From the NCBI RefSeq assembly GCF_028437565.1, contig NZ_JAMRYR010000005.1:62001-126000 (forward strand): 64,000 nucleotides of DNA, given 5' to 3'. Source of the stretch: Actinomyces sp. B33. GTDB lineage: Bacteria > Actinomycetota > Actinomycetes > Actinomycetales > Actinomycetaceae. Of this stretch, positions 24,735-33,033 are shown piece after piece (the stretch's first letter is position 1; every line of letters starts with the position of its first letter). Made by a program: the position numbers and the translations under genes. Under the pieces are notes generated by a model, which was not told the DNA's origin, did not search any database, and saw only the letters and a list, made by a program, of their open reading frames with translations.

Positions 24735-25580
24735 ATGCCCAGGATCGACCCGCACGCCCACTCGGCCCTCTCGGACGGCACCGACGCCCCCGCCGAGCTC
24801 ATGGCCGCCGCCGCGGCCGCGGGCCTGGACGCCGTGGGCCTGACCGACCACGACACCTTCGCCGGCTGGGACGAGGCCGCCGGCGCGGTCGAGACCACCG
24901 GTGTCGCGCTGATCCGCGGCGTCGAGATGTCCTGCGCCGCCGACGGCATCACCGTCCACCTCCTCGGCTACCTGCCCGACCCCGACGACCCCGGCCTCGC
25001 CGCCGCCTTCGACGAGACGATCCGCTCGCGCGCCACCCGCGCCCGGCGCATGGTCGACGCCCTCGCCTGCGACTACCCGATCACGTGGGAGCAGGTCGTC
25101 GCCCTCGCCCCCAGCGGGGGCCCCGTCGGGCGCCCCCACATCGCCGACGCCCTCGTCGCCGTCGGCGCCTTCCCCGACCGGTCCTCGGCCTTCGCCCGCG
25201 CCCTGCACCCCTCGGGCCCCTACTACGTCCACCACTGGGCGCCGACGCCCGTCGACGCCGTCCGCCTCCTCGTCGCCGCCGGCGGGGTCCCCGTCCTCGC
25301 CCACCCGCGCGCCCGGGCCCGCCAGCGCCTCCTGCCCGAGTCCGTCATCGACGAGATGGCCGACGCGGGGCTCTTCGGCATCGAGCGCGACCACCGCGAC
25401 CACGGGCCCGCCGACCGCGCCGACGTCGATCGGATCGCCGCGCGCCTCGGGTTGCGGATCACCGGCTCCTCCGACTATCACGGGTCCGGTAAGCCCAACC
25501 GCCTCGGCGAGAACCTCACCGAGGCGGCCGTCATCGACGAGATCGCCGAACGCGGACACCTGGAGGTCCTCCACCCGTGA
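24735..25580 (+). CDS. PHP-domain phosphoesterase (RNase AM/YciV type)
   Basis: A 281-residue PHP protein with the metal-binding residues of the YciV/RNase AM subgroup: DPHAHSALSDGT (His7, His9, Asp14), LTDHDT (Asp38, His39), RGVEMS (Glu64), RPHIADAL, VLAHPRA and GSSDYHG. Studied relatives hydrolyse 3',5'-nucleoside bisphosphates or trim RNA 5' ends. The ATG at 24735 has no ribosome-binding site but TACCCT ends 6 nt before it, indicating a leaderless mRNA. The stop overlaps the GTG of the MarC gene. The PHP-MarC pairing recurs in actinobacteria. Confidence 0.9.
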   Translation: MPRIDPHAHSALSDGTDAPAELMAAAAAAGLDAVGLTDHDTFAGWDEAAGAVETTGVALIRGVEMSCAADGITVHLLGYLPDPDDPGLAAAFDETIRSRATRARRMVDALACDYPITWEQVVALAPSGGPVGRPHIADALVAVGAFPDRSSAFARALHPSGPYYVHHWAPTPVDAVRLLVAAGGVPVLAHPRARARQRLLPESVIDEMADAGLFGIERDHRDHGPADRADVDRIAARLGLRITGSSDYHGSGKPNRLGENLTEAAVIDEIAERGHLEVLHP

Positions 25581-26218
25581 GCATCGCTTCTGTCATCGAC
25601 GCCGCCCTCTTCGCGACGACGTTCACGACCCTCATCGTCATCCTCGACCCCATCGGGACCGTCCCCGTCTTCCTCGGGCTGACGTCGAGGCTGACCCCCG
25701 CCGGGCAGCGCCGCGCCGCCCTCCAGGCGACCTCCGTGTCGATCTCCGTCATCCTCACTTTCGCGGTCCTCGGCCAGCAGATCCTCTCCCTCCTCCAGAT
25801 CTCCATCGAGGCCCTCCAGCTGTCCGGGGGGTTCCTCCTCTTCCTCGTCGCCATGGAGCTCCTCATGGGCAAGGATTCCGACGAGCCCGACACGGGCGAC
25901 GACAACGTCAACGTCGCCCTCGTCCCCCTGGGGACGCCGCTGCTCGCCGGCCCCGGCGCCATCGTCGCCGTCATGGTGTCCGTGTCCCACGCCGGCTCCT
26001 CGGCGCCCGGATGGGTCGCGGTCGTCCTCGCCGTCGTCCTCGCCCACCTCGTCATGTGGGCGACGATGCGCTTCTCCCTCGTCCTGTCGCGCCTCCTGGG
26101 CCCCGGCGGGATCCTCATGCTGACGAAGATCTCCGGCCTCCTGCTCGCGGCGATCGCCACCCAGCTCGTCATGGGCGCGATCTTCGACTTCATCTCCTCC
26201 GCGCACATCCTCGGGTGA
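25577..26218 (+). CDS. MarC-family integral membrane protein
   Basis: A 213-residue polytopic protein with about six membrane helices. It contains the family signatures TTLIVILDPIGTVPVFLGLT near the start and VPLGTPLLAGPGAIVAVMV in the middle, where the conserved P-L-x-P-L-L-x-G-P-G pattern is nearly intact. A cytoplasmic acidic loop (GKDSDEPDTGDDN) separates the two halves. The GTG at 25577 overlaps the PHP stop codon (GTGA), so the genes are coupled. The family's transported substrate is unknown; earlier claims of a multiple-drug resistance role were not supported. Confidence 0.9.
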   Translation: MSIASVIDAALFATTFTTLIVILDPIGTVPVFLGLTSRLTPAGQRRAALQATSVSISVILTFAVLGQQILSLLQISIEALQLSGGFLLFLVAMELLMGKDSDEPDTGDDNVNVALVPLGTPLLAGPGAIVAVMVSVSHAGSSAPGWVAVVLAVVLAHLVMWATMRFSLVLSRLLGPGGILMLTKISGLLLAAIATQLVMGAIFDFISSAHILG

Positions 26219-26424
26219 GGAGGGCGACCGCGCCCCGGGGCAGAGAATCGGGGTCCGAAGCGGGCGAGGGATCGGGGCCGTCGCCTCGGCGAGGGGGGAG
26301 GACCGGCGTCGGGATCGGGGCGTGTCGCGCGAATCGTTGGGTTGTCTGAGACGGATCGGGGCGCGATGAGCGGCGAGTGAGGTTCCTCAACGAATCCGAT
26401 GCGGGAAAACCGATGCTTCCTCGC

Positions 26425-26430
26425 TAGTCT
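26425..26430 (+). promoter_or_regulatory. Probable -10 element of glgP
   Basis: TAGTCT lies 55 nt before the glgP ATG in the only short A/T-containing stretch of the intergenic region. No good -35 was found. Confidence 0.4.
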
Positions 26431-26485
26431 GGCGGGGCACGACGCCCGCCCGCCGGGCGGGGAACCACTCGAAGAGGGGAAGTCC

Positions 26486-28846
26486 ATGACGCTCACCGAT
26501 TCCGTCGTCTCGCAGGTCCGCGCGGCCTCGGGGCGCCCGGTCGCCGAATCCACTCCGATGGAGGTCTGGCACGGCCTGTCCTCGGCCGTCATCGACCGCA
26601 TCGCCGACGACTGGAGCGCCACGGCGAAGACCTACGCGGCCACCCGCCAGGAGCACTACTTCTCCGCGGAGTTCCTCATGGGCCGCGCGCTCCTCAACAA
26701 CCTGTCGAACCTCGGCCTCGTCGACGAGGCGCGCGAGGCCCTCGCCGCCCACGGCCAGGATCTGTCCACCGTCCTGGAGGAGGAGCCCGACGCCGCGCTG
26801 GGCAACGGGGGACTGGGCCGCCTGGCCGCCTGCTTCCTCGATTCGTGCGCCACCCTCGACCTGCCGGTCACCGGGTACGGGATCCTCTACCGCTACGGCC
26901 TGTTCAAGCAGCTCTTCGAGGACGGCTTCCAGACCGAGCACCCCGACCCGTGGATGGAGGAGGGCTACCCCTTCGTCATCCGCCGCGAGGAGCTCCAACG
27001 GGTCGTGTCCTACGCGGACCTGACCGTGCGGGCCGTCCCCTACGACATGCCGATCACCGGCTACGGGACCCGCAACGTCGGGACGCTGCGGCTGTGGCGC
27101 GCCGAGCCCGTCGAGGAGTTCGATTACGTCGCGTTCAACTCCCAGCGCTTCACGGACGCCATCGTCGATCGCGAGCGCACGCACGACATCTCGCGCGTCC
27201 TGTACCCCAACGACACGACCTTCGAGGGCAAGGTCCTGCGCGTGCGCCAGCAGTACTTCTTCTGCTCGGCGTCCCTCCAGTCGATCGTCGACGGCTACAT
27301 CGCCGCCCACGGCGACGATCTCAAGGGCTTCGCCCGCTACAACGCGATCCAGCTCAACGACACCCACCCGGTGCTCGCGATCCCCGAGCTCATGCGGCTC
27401 CTCATGGACGAGCACTCCCTGGGGTGGGAGGAGGCGTGGGAGGTCGTCTCTCAGACCTTCGCCTACACGAACCACACGGTCCTCGCCGAGGCGCTGGAGA
27501 CGTGGGAGATGACGATCTTCGACCGGCTCTTCCCGCGCATCGCCGAGATCGTCCGCGAGATCGACCGGCGCTTCCGCCTCGACATGGCCGGGCGAGGCCT
27601 GGATCAGGGGCTCATCGACTACATGGCGCCGGTGGCGGGCACCACGGTCCGCATGGCGTGGATCGCCTGCTACGCGTCGTACTCGATCAACGGGGTGGCG
27701 GCCCTCCACACGCAGATCATCGCCCGCGAAACGCTCAAGGAGTGGCACGACCTGTGGCCCGAGCGCTTCAACAACAAGACGAACGGGGTGACGCCGCGCC
27801 GGTGGCTCAAGCAGTGCAATCCGCGGCTGGCGGCCCTGCTCGACGAGGTCGTCGGTTCCGACGAGTGGGTCACCGACCTGTCGGTCCTCGCCCGTTTCGC
27901 CGATGCGGCCGACGAGTCGGTCCTCGATCGGCTGACCGAGGTCAAGCGGGCGAACAAGGCGGACTTCGCCGCGTGGGTGAAGGAGCGCGAGGGCGTCGAC
28001 ATCGATCCGGAGGCGATCTTCGACGTCCAGATCAAGCGGCTCCACGAGTACAAGCGCCAGCTCCTCAACGCCTTCTACATCCTCGACCTGTACTTCCGCC
28101 TCAAGGAGGACCCGTCGTTGGAGGTCCCCAATCGGGTCTTCGTGTTCGGGGCGAAGGCGGCGCCCGGCTACATCCGCGCCAAGGCGATCATCAAGCTCAT
28201 CAACGCGATCGCCGACCTGGTCAACGCGGATGCGGACATCGACGGGCGGCTGAAGGTCGTGTTCATCCACAACTACAACGTGTCGCCGGCCGAGCACATC
28301 ATCCCGGCGGCGGACGTGTCCGAGCAGATCTCGACGGCCGGCAAGGAGGCGTCGGGCACGTCGAACATGAAGTTCATGATGAACGGGGCGCTGACCCTGG
28401 GGACCCTCGACGGGGCGAACGTCGAGATCCTCGACGCGGTGGGCGACGAGTGCGCGTACATCTTCGGGGCGCGCGAGGACGAGCTGGGGGAGCTGCGGCG
28501 CGACTACGACCCGCGCTGGCACTACGAGAACGTCCCGGGCCTGCGCCGTGTCCTCGACGCGCTGACGGACGGGACGCTCAACGACAACGGGTCGGGGTGG
28601 TTCCACGACCTGCGCGGCTCCCTGTTGGAGCACGGGCACGAGGCGGCCGACGTGTACTACGTCCTCGGGGACTTCGACGACTATCGGCGGGTGAAGGACC
28701 GGATGGCCGCCGACTACGCGGATGCGCGCGGGTGGGCGCGCAAGGCGTGGGCGAATATCGCGGCGTCGGGGCGGTTCTCGTCGGATCGGACGATCCGCGA
28801 CTACGCCGATGAGGTGTGGAGGCTCGATCCGACGCCGATCGCCTGA
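26486..28846 (+). CDS. glgP: Glycogen/maltodextrin phosphorylase
   Basis: A 786-residue PLP enzyme that phosphorolyses alpha-1,4-glucans from the non-reducing end to glucose-1-phosphate. Hallmarks: EHYFSAEFLMGRAL, EEEPDAALGNGGLGRLAACFLDS, QLNDTHPVLAIPELMRLLMDE, RFNNKTNGVTPRRWLKQCNP, KRLHEYKRQLLN, and the PLP site EASGTSNMKFMMNGALTLGTLDGANVE (Lys near 629). The length matches the bacterial GlgP/MalP class. GAAGAGGGGAAG precedes the ATG at 26486; an upstream ATG at 26399 is rejected for lack of a site. The gene is monocistronic, flanked by its own promoter and terminator. Confidence 0.96.
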   Translation: MTLTDSVVSQVRAASGRPVAESTPMEVWHGLSSAVIDRIADDWSATAKTYAATRQEHYFSAEFLMGRALLNNLSNLGLVDEAREALAAHGQDLSTVLEEEPDAALGNGGLGRLAACFLDSCATLDLPVTGYGILYRYGLFKQLFEDGFQTEHPDPWMEEGYPFVIRREELQRVVSYADLTVRAVPYDMPITGYGTRNVGTLRLWRAEPVEEFDYVAFNSQRFTDAIVDRERTHDISRVLYPNDTTFEGKVLRVRQQYFFCSASLQSIVDGYIAAHGDDLKGFARYNAIQLNDTHPVLAIPELMRLLMDEHSLGWEEAWEVVSQTFAYTNHTVLAEALETWEMTIFDRLFPRIAEIVREIDRRFRLDMAGRGLDQGLIDYMAPVAGTTVRMAWIACYASYSINGVAALHTQIIARETLKEWHDLWPERFNNKTNGVTPRRWLKQCNPRLAALLDEVVGSDEWVTDLSVLARFADAADESVLDRLTEVKRANKADFAAWVKEREGVDIDPEAIFDVQIKRLHEYKRQLLNAFYILDLYFRLKEDPSLEVPNRVFVFGAKAAPGYIRAKAIIKLINAIADLVNADADIDGRLKVVFIHNYNVSPAEHIIPAADVSEQISTAGKEASGTSNMKFMMNGALTLGTLDGANVEILDAVGDECAYIFGAREDELGELRRDYDPRWHYENVPGLRRVLDALTDGTLNDNGSGWFHDLRGSLLEHGHEAADVYYVLGDFDDYRRVKDRMAADYADARGWARKAWANIAASGRFSSDRTIRDYADEVWRLDPTPIA

Positions 28847-28856
28847 GCGCGTGCGC

Positions 28857-28890
28857 GAGGCCCGTCGTCCCGGGTGGGGCGGCGGGCCTC
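28857..28890 (+). terminator. Terminator after glgP
   Basis: GAGGCCCG (28857-28864) pairs with CGGGCCTC (28883-28890) around an 18-nt GC-rich loop, 11 nt after the stop. Confidence 0.6.
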
Positions 28891-28934
28891 GTCATCGCGC
28901 GGGTGGGCTTGACGGGGAGGGCCCCATCTGACAA

Positions 28935-28954
28935 TGTATTAGTGTATTAATACA
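28935..28954. promoter_or_regulatory. Operator/promoter of the GntR-ABC operon
   Basis: An AT-rich island with the direct repeat TGTATTA (28935-28941 and 28943-28949). The second copy starts a perfect 12-bp palindrome TGTATTAATACA (28943-28954). It lies 24 nt before the regulator start and overlaps likely -10 sequences, as expected for an autorepressed YtrA-type operon. Confidence 0.6.
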
Positions 28955-28977
28955 GCAATTCAGGAAGAGGGGTGCCG

Positions 28978-29352
28978 ATGCGCATCGACGACACCCGACC
29001 CATCTGGGTGCAACTCGCCGAGGAATTCCGGACGAACATCGTCTCCGGCGCCTGGCAGTCGGGCAGCAGGATCCCCTCCGTGCGCGAACTCGCCGTCGGA
29101 GCCGGGGCCAACCCCAACACCATCCAACGCGCCCTCGGCGAACTCGACCGCGAGGGCCTGACTCTCACCGAGAGGACCGCGGGACGCTACGTCACCACCG
29201 ACGAGGCCGCCATCGCCGCCGCCCGAACCGCCCTCGCCTCGACCGCCGCCGACACCTATATCGCCGCCGCCCGCTCCCTCGGCCTCACCGAGGACGGCGC
29301 CACCGGCCTCGTCAGCACCCGATGGACCCCCACCACAGGAGAATCCCGATGA
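28978..29352 (+). CDS. GntR-family regulator, YtrA subfamily
   Basis: A 124-residue regulator: a GntR winged helix (RPIWVQLAEEFRTNIVSGAWQSGSRIPSVRELAVGAGANPNTIQRALGELDREGLTLTERTAGRYV) and a short helical C-terminus rather than a ligand domain, the YtrA pattern. These regulators repress operons for ABC transporters involved in cell-envelope antibiotic response. ATG 28978 is chosen because GAGG ends 7 nt upstream; GTG 28972 is too close to it. The stop overlaps the next ATG (ATGA), coupling it to the transporter genes. Confidence 0.9.
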   Translation: MRIDDTRPIWVQLAEEFRTNIVSGAWQSGSRIPSVRELAVGAGANPNTIQRALGELDREGLTLTERTAGRYVTTDEAAIAAARTALASTAADTYIAAARSLGLTEDGATGLVSTRWTPTTGESR

Positions 29353-30068
29353 CCACCCCCGCCCCCGGGGACCACGCGCCCCTGCTCGCCGTCACCCGAC
29401 TGACGAAGACCTACCGCGGCGCCCCCGCCCTCGACGACCTCACCCTCAGCCTCGACGCCGGGCACATCGTCGGACTCCTCGGCCCCAATGGATCGGGCAA
29501 GACCACCCTCCTGAAGATCCTCGCCGGCGTCCTCGCCGACTGGACCGGCGACGTCTCCATCGCGGGCCACCGCCCCGGACACGCCACCAAGGGCTTCGTC
29601 TCCTACCTGCCCAGCGTCGACTTCCTCGACCCCGCTCTGACCTGCCAGGCCGCCATCGACCTGTACGACAGGTTCTTCGCCGACTTCGACGCCGCCAAAG
29701 CGCGCCGCATGGTCGACTTCTTCCGCCTCCCCGCCGACAAGACCCTCAAAGAGATGTCCAAGGGCATGGGGGAGAAGCTCCAGATCGCCCTCGTCATGTC
29801 CCGCCGCTCGCGCGTCTACCTCCTCGACGAGCCGATCTCCGGCGTCGACCCCGCCGCCCGCGACTACATCCTCCAGGGCATCCTCTCCGAATTCGACCCC
29901 GACGCCCTCCTCCTGATGTCCACCCACCTCATCGCCGACATCGAACCCATCATCGACCACGCCCTCTTCCTCGCCGACGGCCGCCTGCTCATGTCCGGCG
30001 ACGCCGACGACCTCAGGGCCGAGCACGGGATGTCCCTCGACGCCCTCTTCCGCAAGGAGTACCGCTGA
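29349..30068 (+). CDS. ABC transporter ATP-binding protein (YtrB-like)
   Basis: A 239-residue ABC ATPase with Walker A LGPNGSGKTT, Walker B VYLLDEPISGVD and switch THLI. The signature is degenerate: KEMSKGMGEKLQIAL in place of LSGGQ, as is usual in YtrB-type ATPases. AGGAGA precedes the ATG. It is coupled to the GntR gene upstream and to the permease downstream (TGATG). It would energise export or protection from a membrane-active compound. The ligand cannot be read from sequence. Confidence 0.92.
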   Translation: MTTPAPGDHAPLLAVTRLTKTYRGAPALDDLTLSLDAGHIVGLLGPNGSGKTTLLKILAGVLADWTGDVSIAGHRPGHATKGFVSYLPSVDFLDPALTCQAAIDLYDRFFADFDAAKARRMVDFFRLPADKTLKEMSKGMGEKLQIALVMSRRSRVYLLDEPISGVDPAARDYILQGILSEFDPDALLLMSTHLIADIEPIIDHALFLADGRLLMSGDADDLRAEHGMSLDALFRKEYR

Positions 30069-30892
30069 TGCTCGCCACCGTCCTATCCCACGAACTGCGC
30101 GCCCAGGCGAAGAACGACCTGCGCACCGTCGGGATCCTCCTGCTCTTCGCCGGCGGATTCACCATCGTCGGGCTCTTCGCGGGCGGGTTCTTCGTCGGAG
30201 CCGGCCTCGTCCTCCTCCTCATCCCCGTCGCCCTGCTCGCCCAGGCCGCCGCCGACTACTGGCAGACGATGTACGGGGCCCGCGGCTACTGGACGATGAG
30301 CCTGCCCGTGCGCGGGCGCGACCTCTACCTGGCCAAGACCATCCGCGCATTCCTCTCGGCCCTCGTCGGATCCCTCGTCACCGTCGCCGGACTGACACTC
30401 GTCGCCCTCGTCGGCATCTGGCGGACGCGGCTGCCCTACGACGAAGTGGTCCGCGGATTCGAAACGATGCTGAGGATCAGCACGGACTCGGCCGCCATCG
30501 TGCTGCTCCTCGCCGGCCTCGTATCCCTGTTCTGCCTGATCCTCCAGGTCAGCGCCGCCATGACCATCGGCGCCGAGGCCCGCTGGAACCGCTACGGCAT
30601 CGGCGCCCCCATCGTCATCTGCGTCCTCATGTACGTCTTCAGCCAAGTGGTGTCGGTCGTCTCGATGCTCTTCGTGCCGGTGGCCTACTCCTTCGACGAG
30701 AACCGCATCGTCATCCGGTCGGTGGGCAGCGAGCTGCTCACGGGCGCCTCCGGCCCCGTGAGGGTCGTCACCGACGAGAGCCCGAGCAGCGACCTCATCG
30801 GAGTCGCCCCCTCCGTGCTCGCCCCGATCATCGCCGTCGGCTTCGCCTGGTGGGCGATCCGCTCGATCGAGAACCGGACGTCGCTGCGCTGA
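30068..30892 (+). CDS. ABC transporter permease
   Basis: A 274-residue membrane protein with six predicted helices, including VGILLLFAGGFTIVGLFAGGFFVGAGLVLLLI, FLSALVGSLVTVAGLTLVALVGI, AAIVLLLAGLVSLFCLILQV, and a final LAPIIAVGFAWWAI. The segment YGARGYWTMSLPVRGRDLYLAK is the ABC-2-type coupling region. The start overlaps the ATPase stop by 1 nt. With the YtrA regulator and ATPase it forms a three-gene operon. Specific substrate unknown. Confidence 0.85.
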   Translation: MLATVLSHELRAQAKNDLRTVGILLLFAGGFTIVGLFAGGFFVGAGLVLLLIPVALLAQAAADYWQTMYGARGYWTMSLPVRGRDLYLAKTIRAFLSALVGSLVTVAGLTLVALVGIWRTRLPYDEVVRGFETMLRISTDSAAIVLLLAGLVSLFCLILQVSAAMTIGAEARWNRYGIGAPIVICVLMYVFSQVVSVVSMLFVPVAYSFDENRIVIRSVGSELLTGASGPVRVVTDESPSSDLIGVAPSVLAPIIAVGFAWWAIRSIENRTSLR

Positions 30893-31089
30893 ACGCCCGC
30901 TCCGGGAGCCGCTGCGCCCGGACCCGTCAGAAGCACGGGCGCCGCGGCGCGCGCCGATGACCCCGCGTCCGCCCCGCCGTCAACGGGACGGGACGAGGCG
31001 CTGGCCGGGCCCCGCCTCGGCGCCCGCCGGAGACGCGTCTCGTAGCGTAGCCATCGGCCCGCCTCGGTGTCCGCCTGGACGCGGCGATG

Positions 31090-32820
31090 TCAGTCCTGAG
31101 CGCCATCCCCCGACGAGCCCTTGCGGCGGCGGATCCTCTTGCGCGCCGGGCGCGGAGCCTGATCTTGCGAGGCGTCGAGGGTGTGGTTCCCCCGGCCCCG
31201 CCCCCGGGACCCCCGATCCGAACGCCCCTGCTGACCGGCGCGCGACGACGCGCCCCCATCACGAGACGCCCGTGACCTGCCCGACCGGGAGCCCCGCGAC
31301 ATCCCGCCCCGGGGGGCGCCCCGCCCGCCCCGTCCGGACCGGCCCCGGCCCTCGCGCGACGACGGGCCCCCGAGATCCTCGAGGACCTCGGCGCCGAGCC
31401 CGGCCAGCGTCCGCTTGGCCCGCGGCAGGCGCCCCGTCGTCCCCTCGGGAATGTCGAGATCGGTGAACAGGTGCGCCGACGTGTGGTACGTCTCCAGGGG
31501 CTCGGGAACGCCCAGGCCCAAGGCCTTCGAGATCAACGACCACCGGGGGGTGTCGTCCCAGTCGACGAAGGTCACCGCCGTGCCCGAATGGCCGGCGCGC
31601 CCGGTGCGCCCGATCCGGTGGATGTAGATCTTCTCGTCCTCGGGGCACTGGTAGTTGATGACGTGGGTGACGTCGTCGACGTCGATGCCGCGGGCCGCGA
31701 CGTCAGTGGCCACGAGGACGTCGACCTTGCCGTTGCGGAAGGCGCGCAGCGCCTGCTCGCGGGCGCCCTGCCCGAGGTCGCCGTGCAGCGAGCCCACGGC
31801 GAAGCCGCGGTCCGTCAGGTCCTCGCCCAGGCGGGCCGCGGTGCGCTTGGTCCGGCAGAAGATGATCGAGCGCCCCCGCCCCTCCGACTGGAGGATACGG
31901 GCGACCACCTCGACCTTGTTCATCGCGTGGACCCGGTAGATCACCTGCTTGACGGAGTTGACCGTCTGATTCTGGTCCTCGGGGTCCTGGGCGCGGATGT
32001 GCGTCGGATGCTCCATGAACTTGCGGGCCAGGGCGACGACCGGGCCGGGCATCGTCGCCGAGAACAGCATCGTGTGCCGGTGGGAGGGGACGCGCGCCAG
32101 GAGGGTCTCGACATCGGGGAGGAAACCGAGGTCGAGCATCTCGTCGGCCTCGTCGAGGACGACCGTCTCGACCCCCGACAGGTGCAGGTGGCCCTTGCGC
32201 AGCAGGTCGATGAGGCGCCCGGGAGTTCCGACGACGACGTCCGCACCGCGCTCGAGGGCCTCGATCTGGGGCTCGAAGGCGACGCCGCCGTAGATCTCGA
32301 CGATGCGGGTGGCCAGGAGAGCTCCCGCGTCGCGCAGGTCGCCGGCGACCTGCTTGGTCAGCTCGCGGGTCGGCAGAACGATGAGGGCCTGGGGCTTGCC
32401 GGGGTTGAGGAGGTCGTCGTAGCCGGGCTCGTCTGGGGCGATGACGTCCTCGAGGACGGGGATGCCGAAGCCGAGGGTCTTGCCGGTACCGGTCTTGGCC
32501 TGGCCGATGATGTCGTGGCGGTCGAGGGCCGGCGGCAGGGTGAGCGCCTGGATGGGGAACGGGTGGGTGATGCCCTTGGCCTCGAGGGCGTCGACGATGG
32601 GGTCGGTGACGCCGAAGTCGGCGAAGGAGCGGTGCTCGAGGTCCTCGTCGCCGGAGTCGACGACGTCGGGGGTCGCCTCCTCCTCGACGGCGATCGGCTT
32701 GATGTCGCCGAGGCGGACGACGCCCGCGGAGTACTCGACCCTCCGGGGGGCGGTGGTCTCGGCGGCGCGGGCGTCGGCGGTCATGGGGGCGCTGTCGCCC
32801 GCGTGGATGTCGGTGGTCAC
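31090..32820 (-). CDS. DEAD-box RNA helicase with RG-rich tail
   Basis: A 576-residue ATP-dependent RNA helicase. Motifs in order: Q motif in FADFGVTDPIVDAL...PFPIQ, I AKTGTGKT (108-115), Ia PTRELTKQ, Ib TPGRL, II VLDEADEML, III SATMP, IV IIFCRTK, V DVAARGID and VI HRIGRTGRAG. The N-terminal ~60 residues are acidic. The last ~100 residues are rich in Gly, Arg and Ser (GRSGRGGRGAPRGG, RGSRGRGRGN), likely for non-specific RNA binding. The start is GTG at 32820. Such proteins act in ribosome assembly and cold-stress mRNA handling. It is monocistronic. Confidence 0.95.
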   Translation of the reverse strand: MTTDIHAGDSAPMTADARAAETTAPRRVEYSAGVVRLGDIKPIAVEEEATPDVVDSGDEDLEHRSFADFGVTDPIVDALEAKGITHPFPIQALTLPPALDRHDIIGQAKTGTGKTLGFGIPVLEDVIAPDEPGYDDLLNPGKPQALIVLPTRELTKQVAGDLRDAGALLATRIVEIYGGVAFEPQIEALERGADVVVGTPGRLIDLLRKGHLHLSGVETVVLDEADEMLDLGFLPDVETLLARVPSHRHTMLFSATMPGPVVALARKFMEHPTHIRAQDPEDQNQTVNSVKQVIYRVHAMNKVEVVARILQSEGRGRSIIFCRTKRTAARLGEDLTDRGFAVGSLHGDLGQGAREQALRAFRNGKVDVLVATDVAARGIDVDDVTHVINYQCPEDEKIYIHRIGRTGRAGHSGTAVTFVDWDDTPRWSLISKALGLGVPEPLETYHTSAHLFTDLDIPEGTTGRLPRAKRTLAGLGAEVLEDLGGPSSREGRGRSGRGGRGAPRGGMSRGSRSGRSRASRDGGASSRAGQQGRSDRGSRGRGRGNHTLDASQDQAPRPARKRIRRRKGSSGDGAQD

Positions 32821-32930
32821 GATCGGCCTGTCCTCCCGGGCTCTCCCGGGGTCGGGGATGGCAGCCGATCGCGCATCAATCGAGGCGCCTGCGGGCGCCT
32901 ATCCGCATGTCTTCTTCAGCGACCGGTCAG

Positions 32931-32965
32931 CCGTGGTCGCCCTCATTGTACGAGGGCGACCGCGG
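32931..32965 (-). terminator. Terminator downstream of the alpha/beta hydrolase operon
   Basis: A 14-bp stem (one G-T pair) with a 7-nt loop ATTGTAC: arms 32931-32944 and 32952-32965. It lies between the end of the minus-strand hydrolase gene and the start of the helicase gene. The remainder of this 213-nt gap shows no gene. Confidence 0.65.
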
Positions 32966-33033
32966 CCGTCCCATGCGGTATGGCCTATCACTCATCGAGC
33001 GGACAGGCGCGGGCCCGGAAGCGGGAGGCGCGA

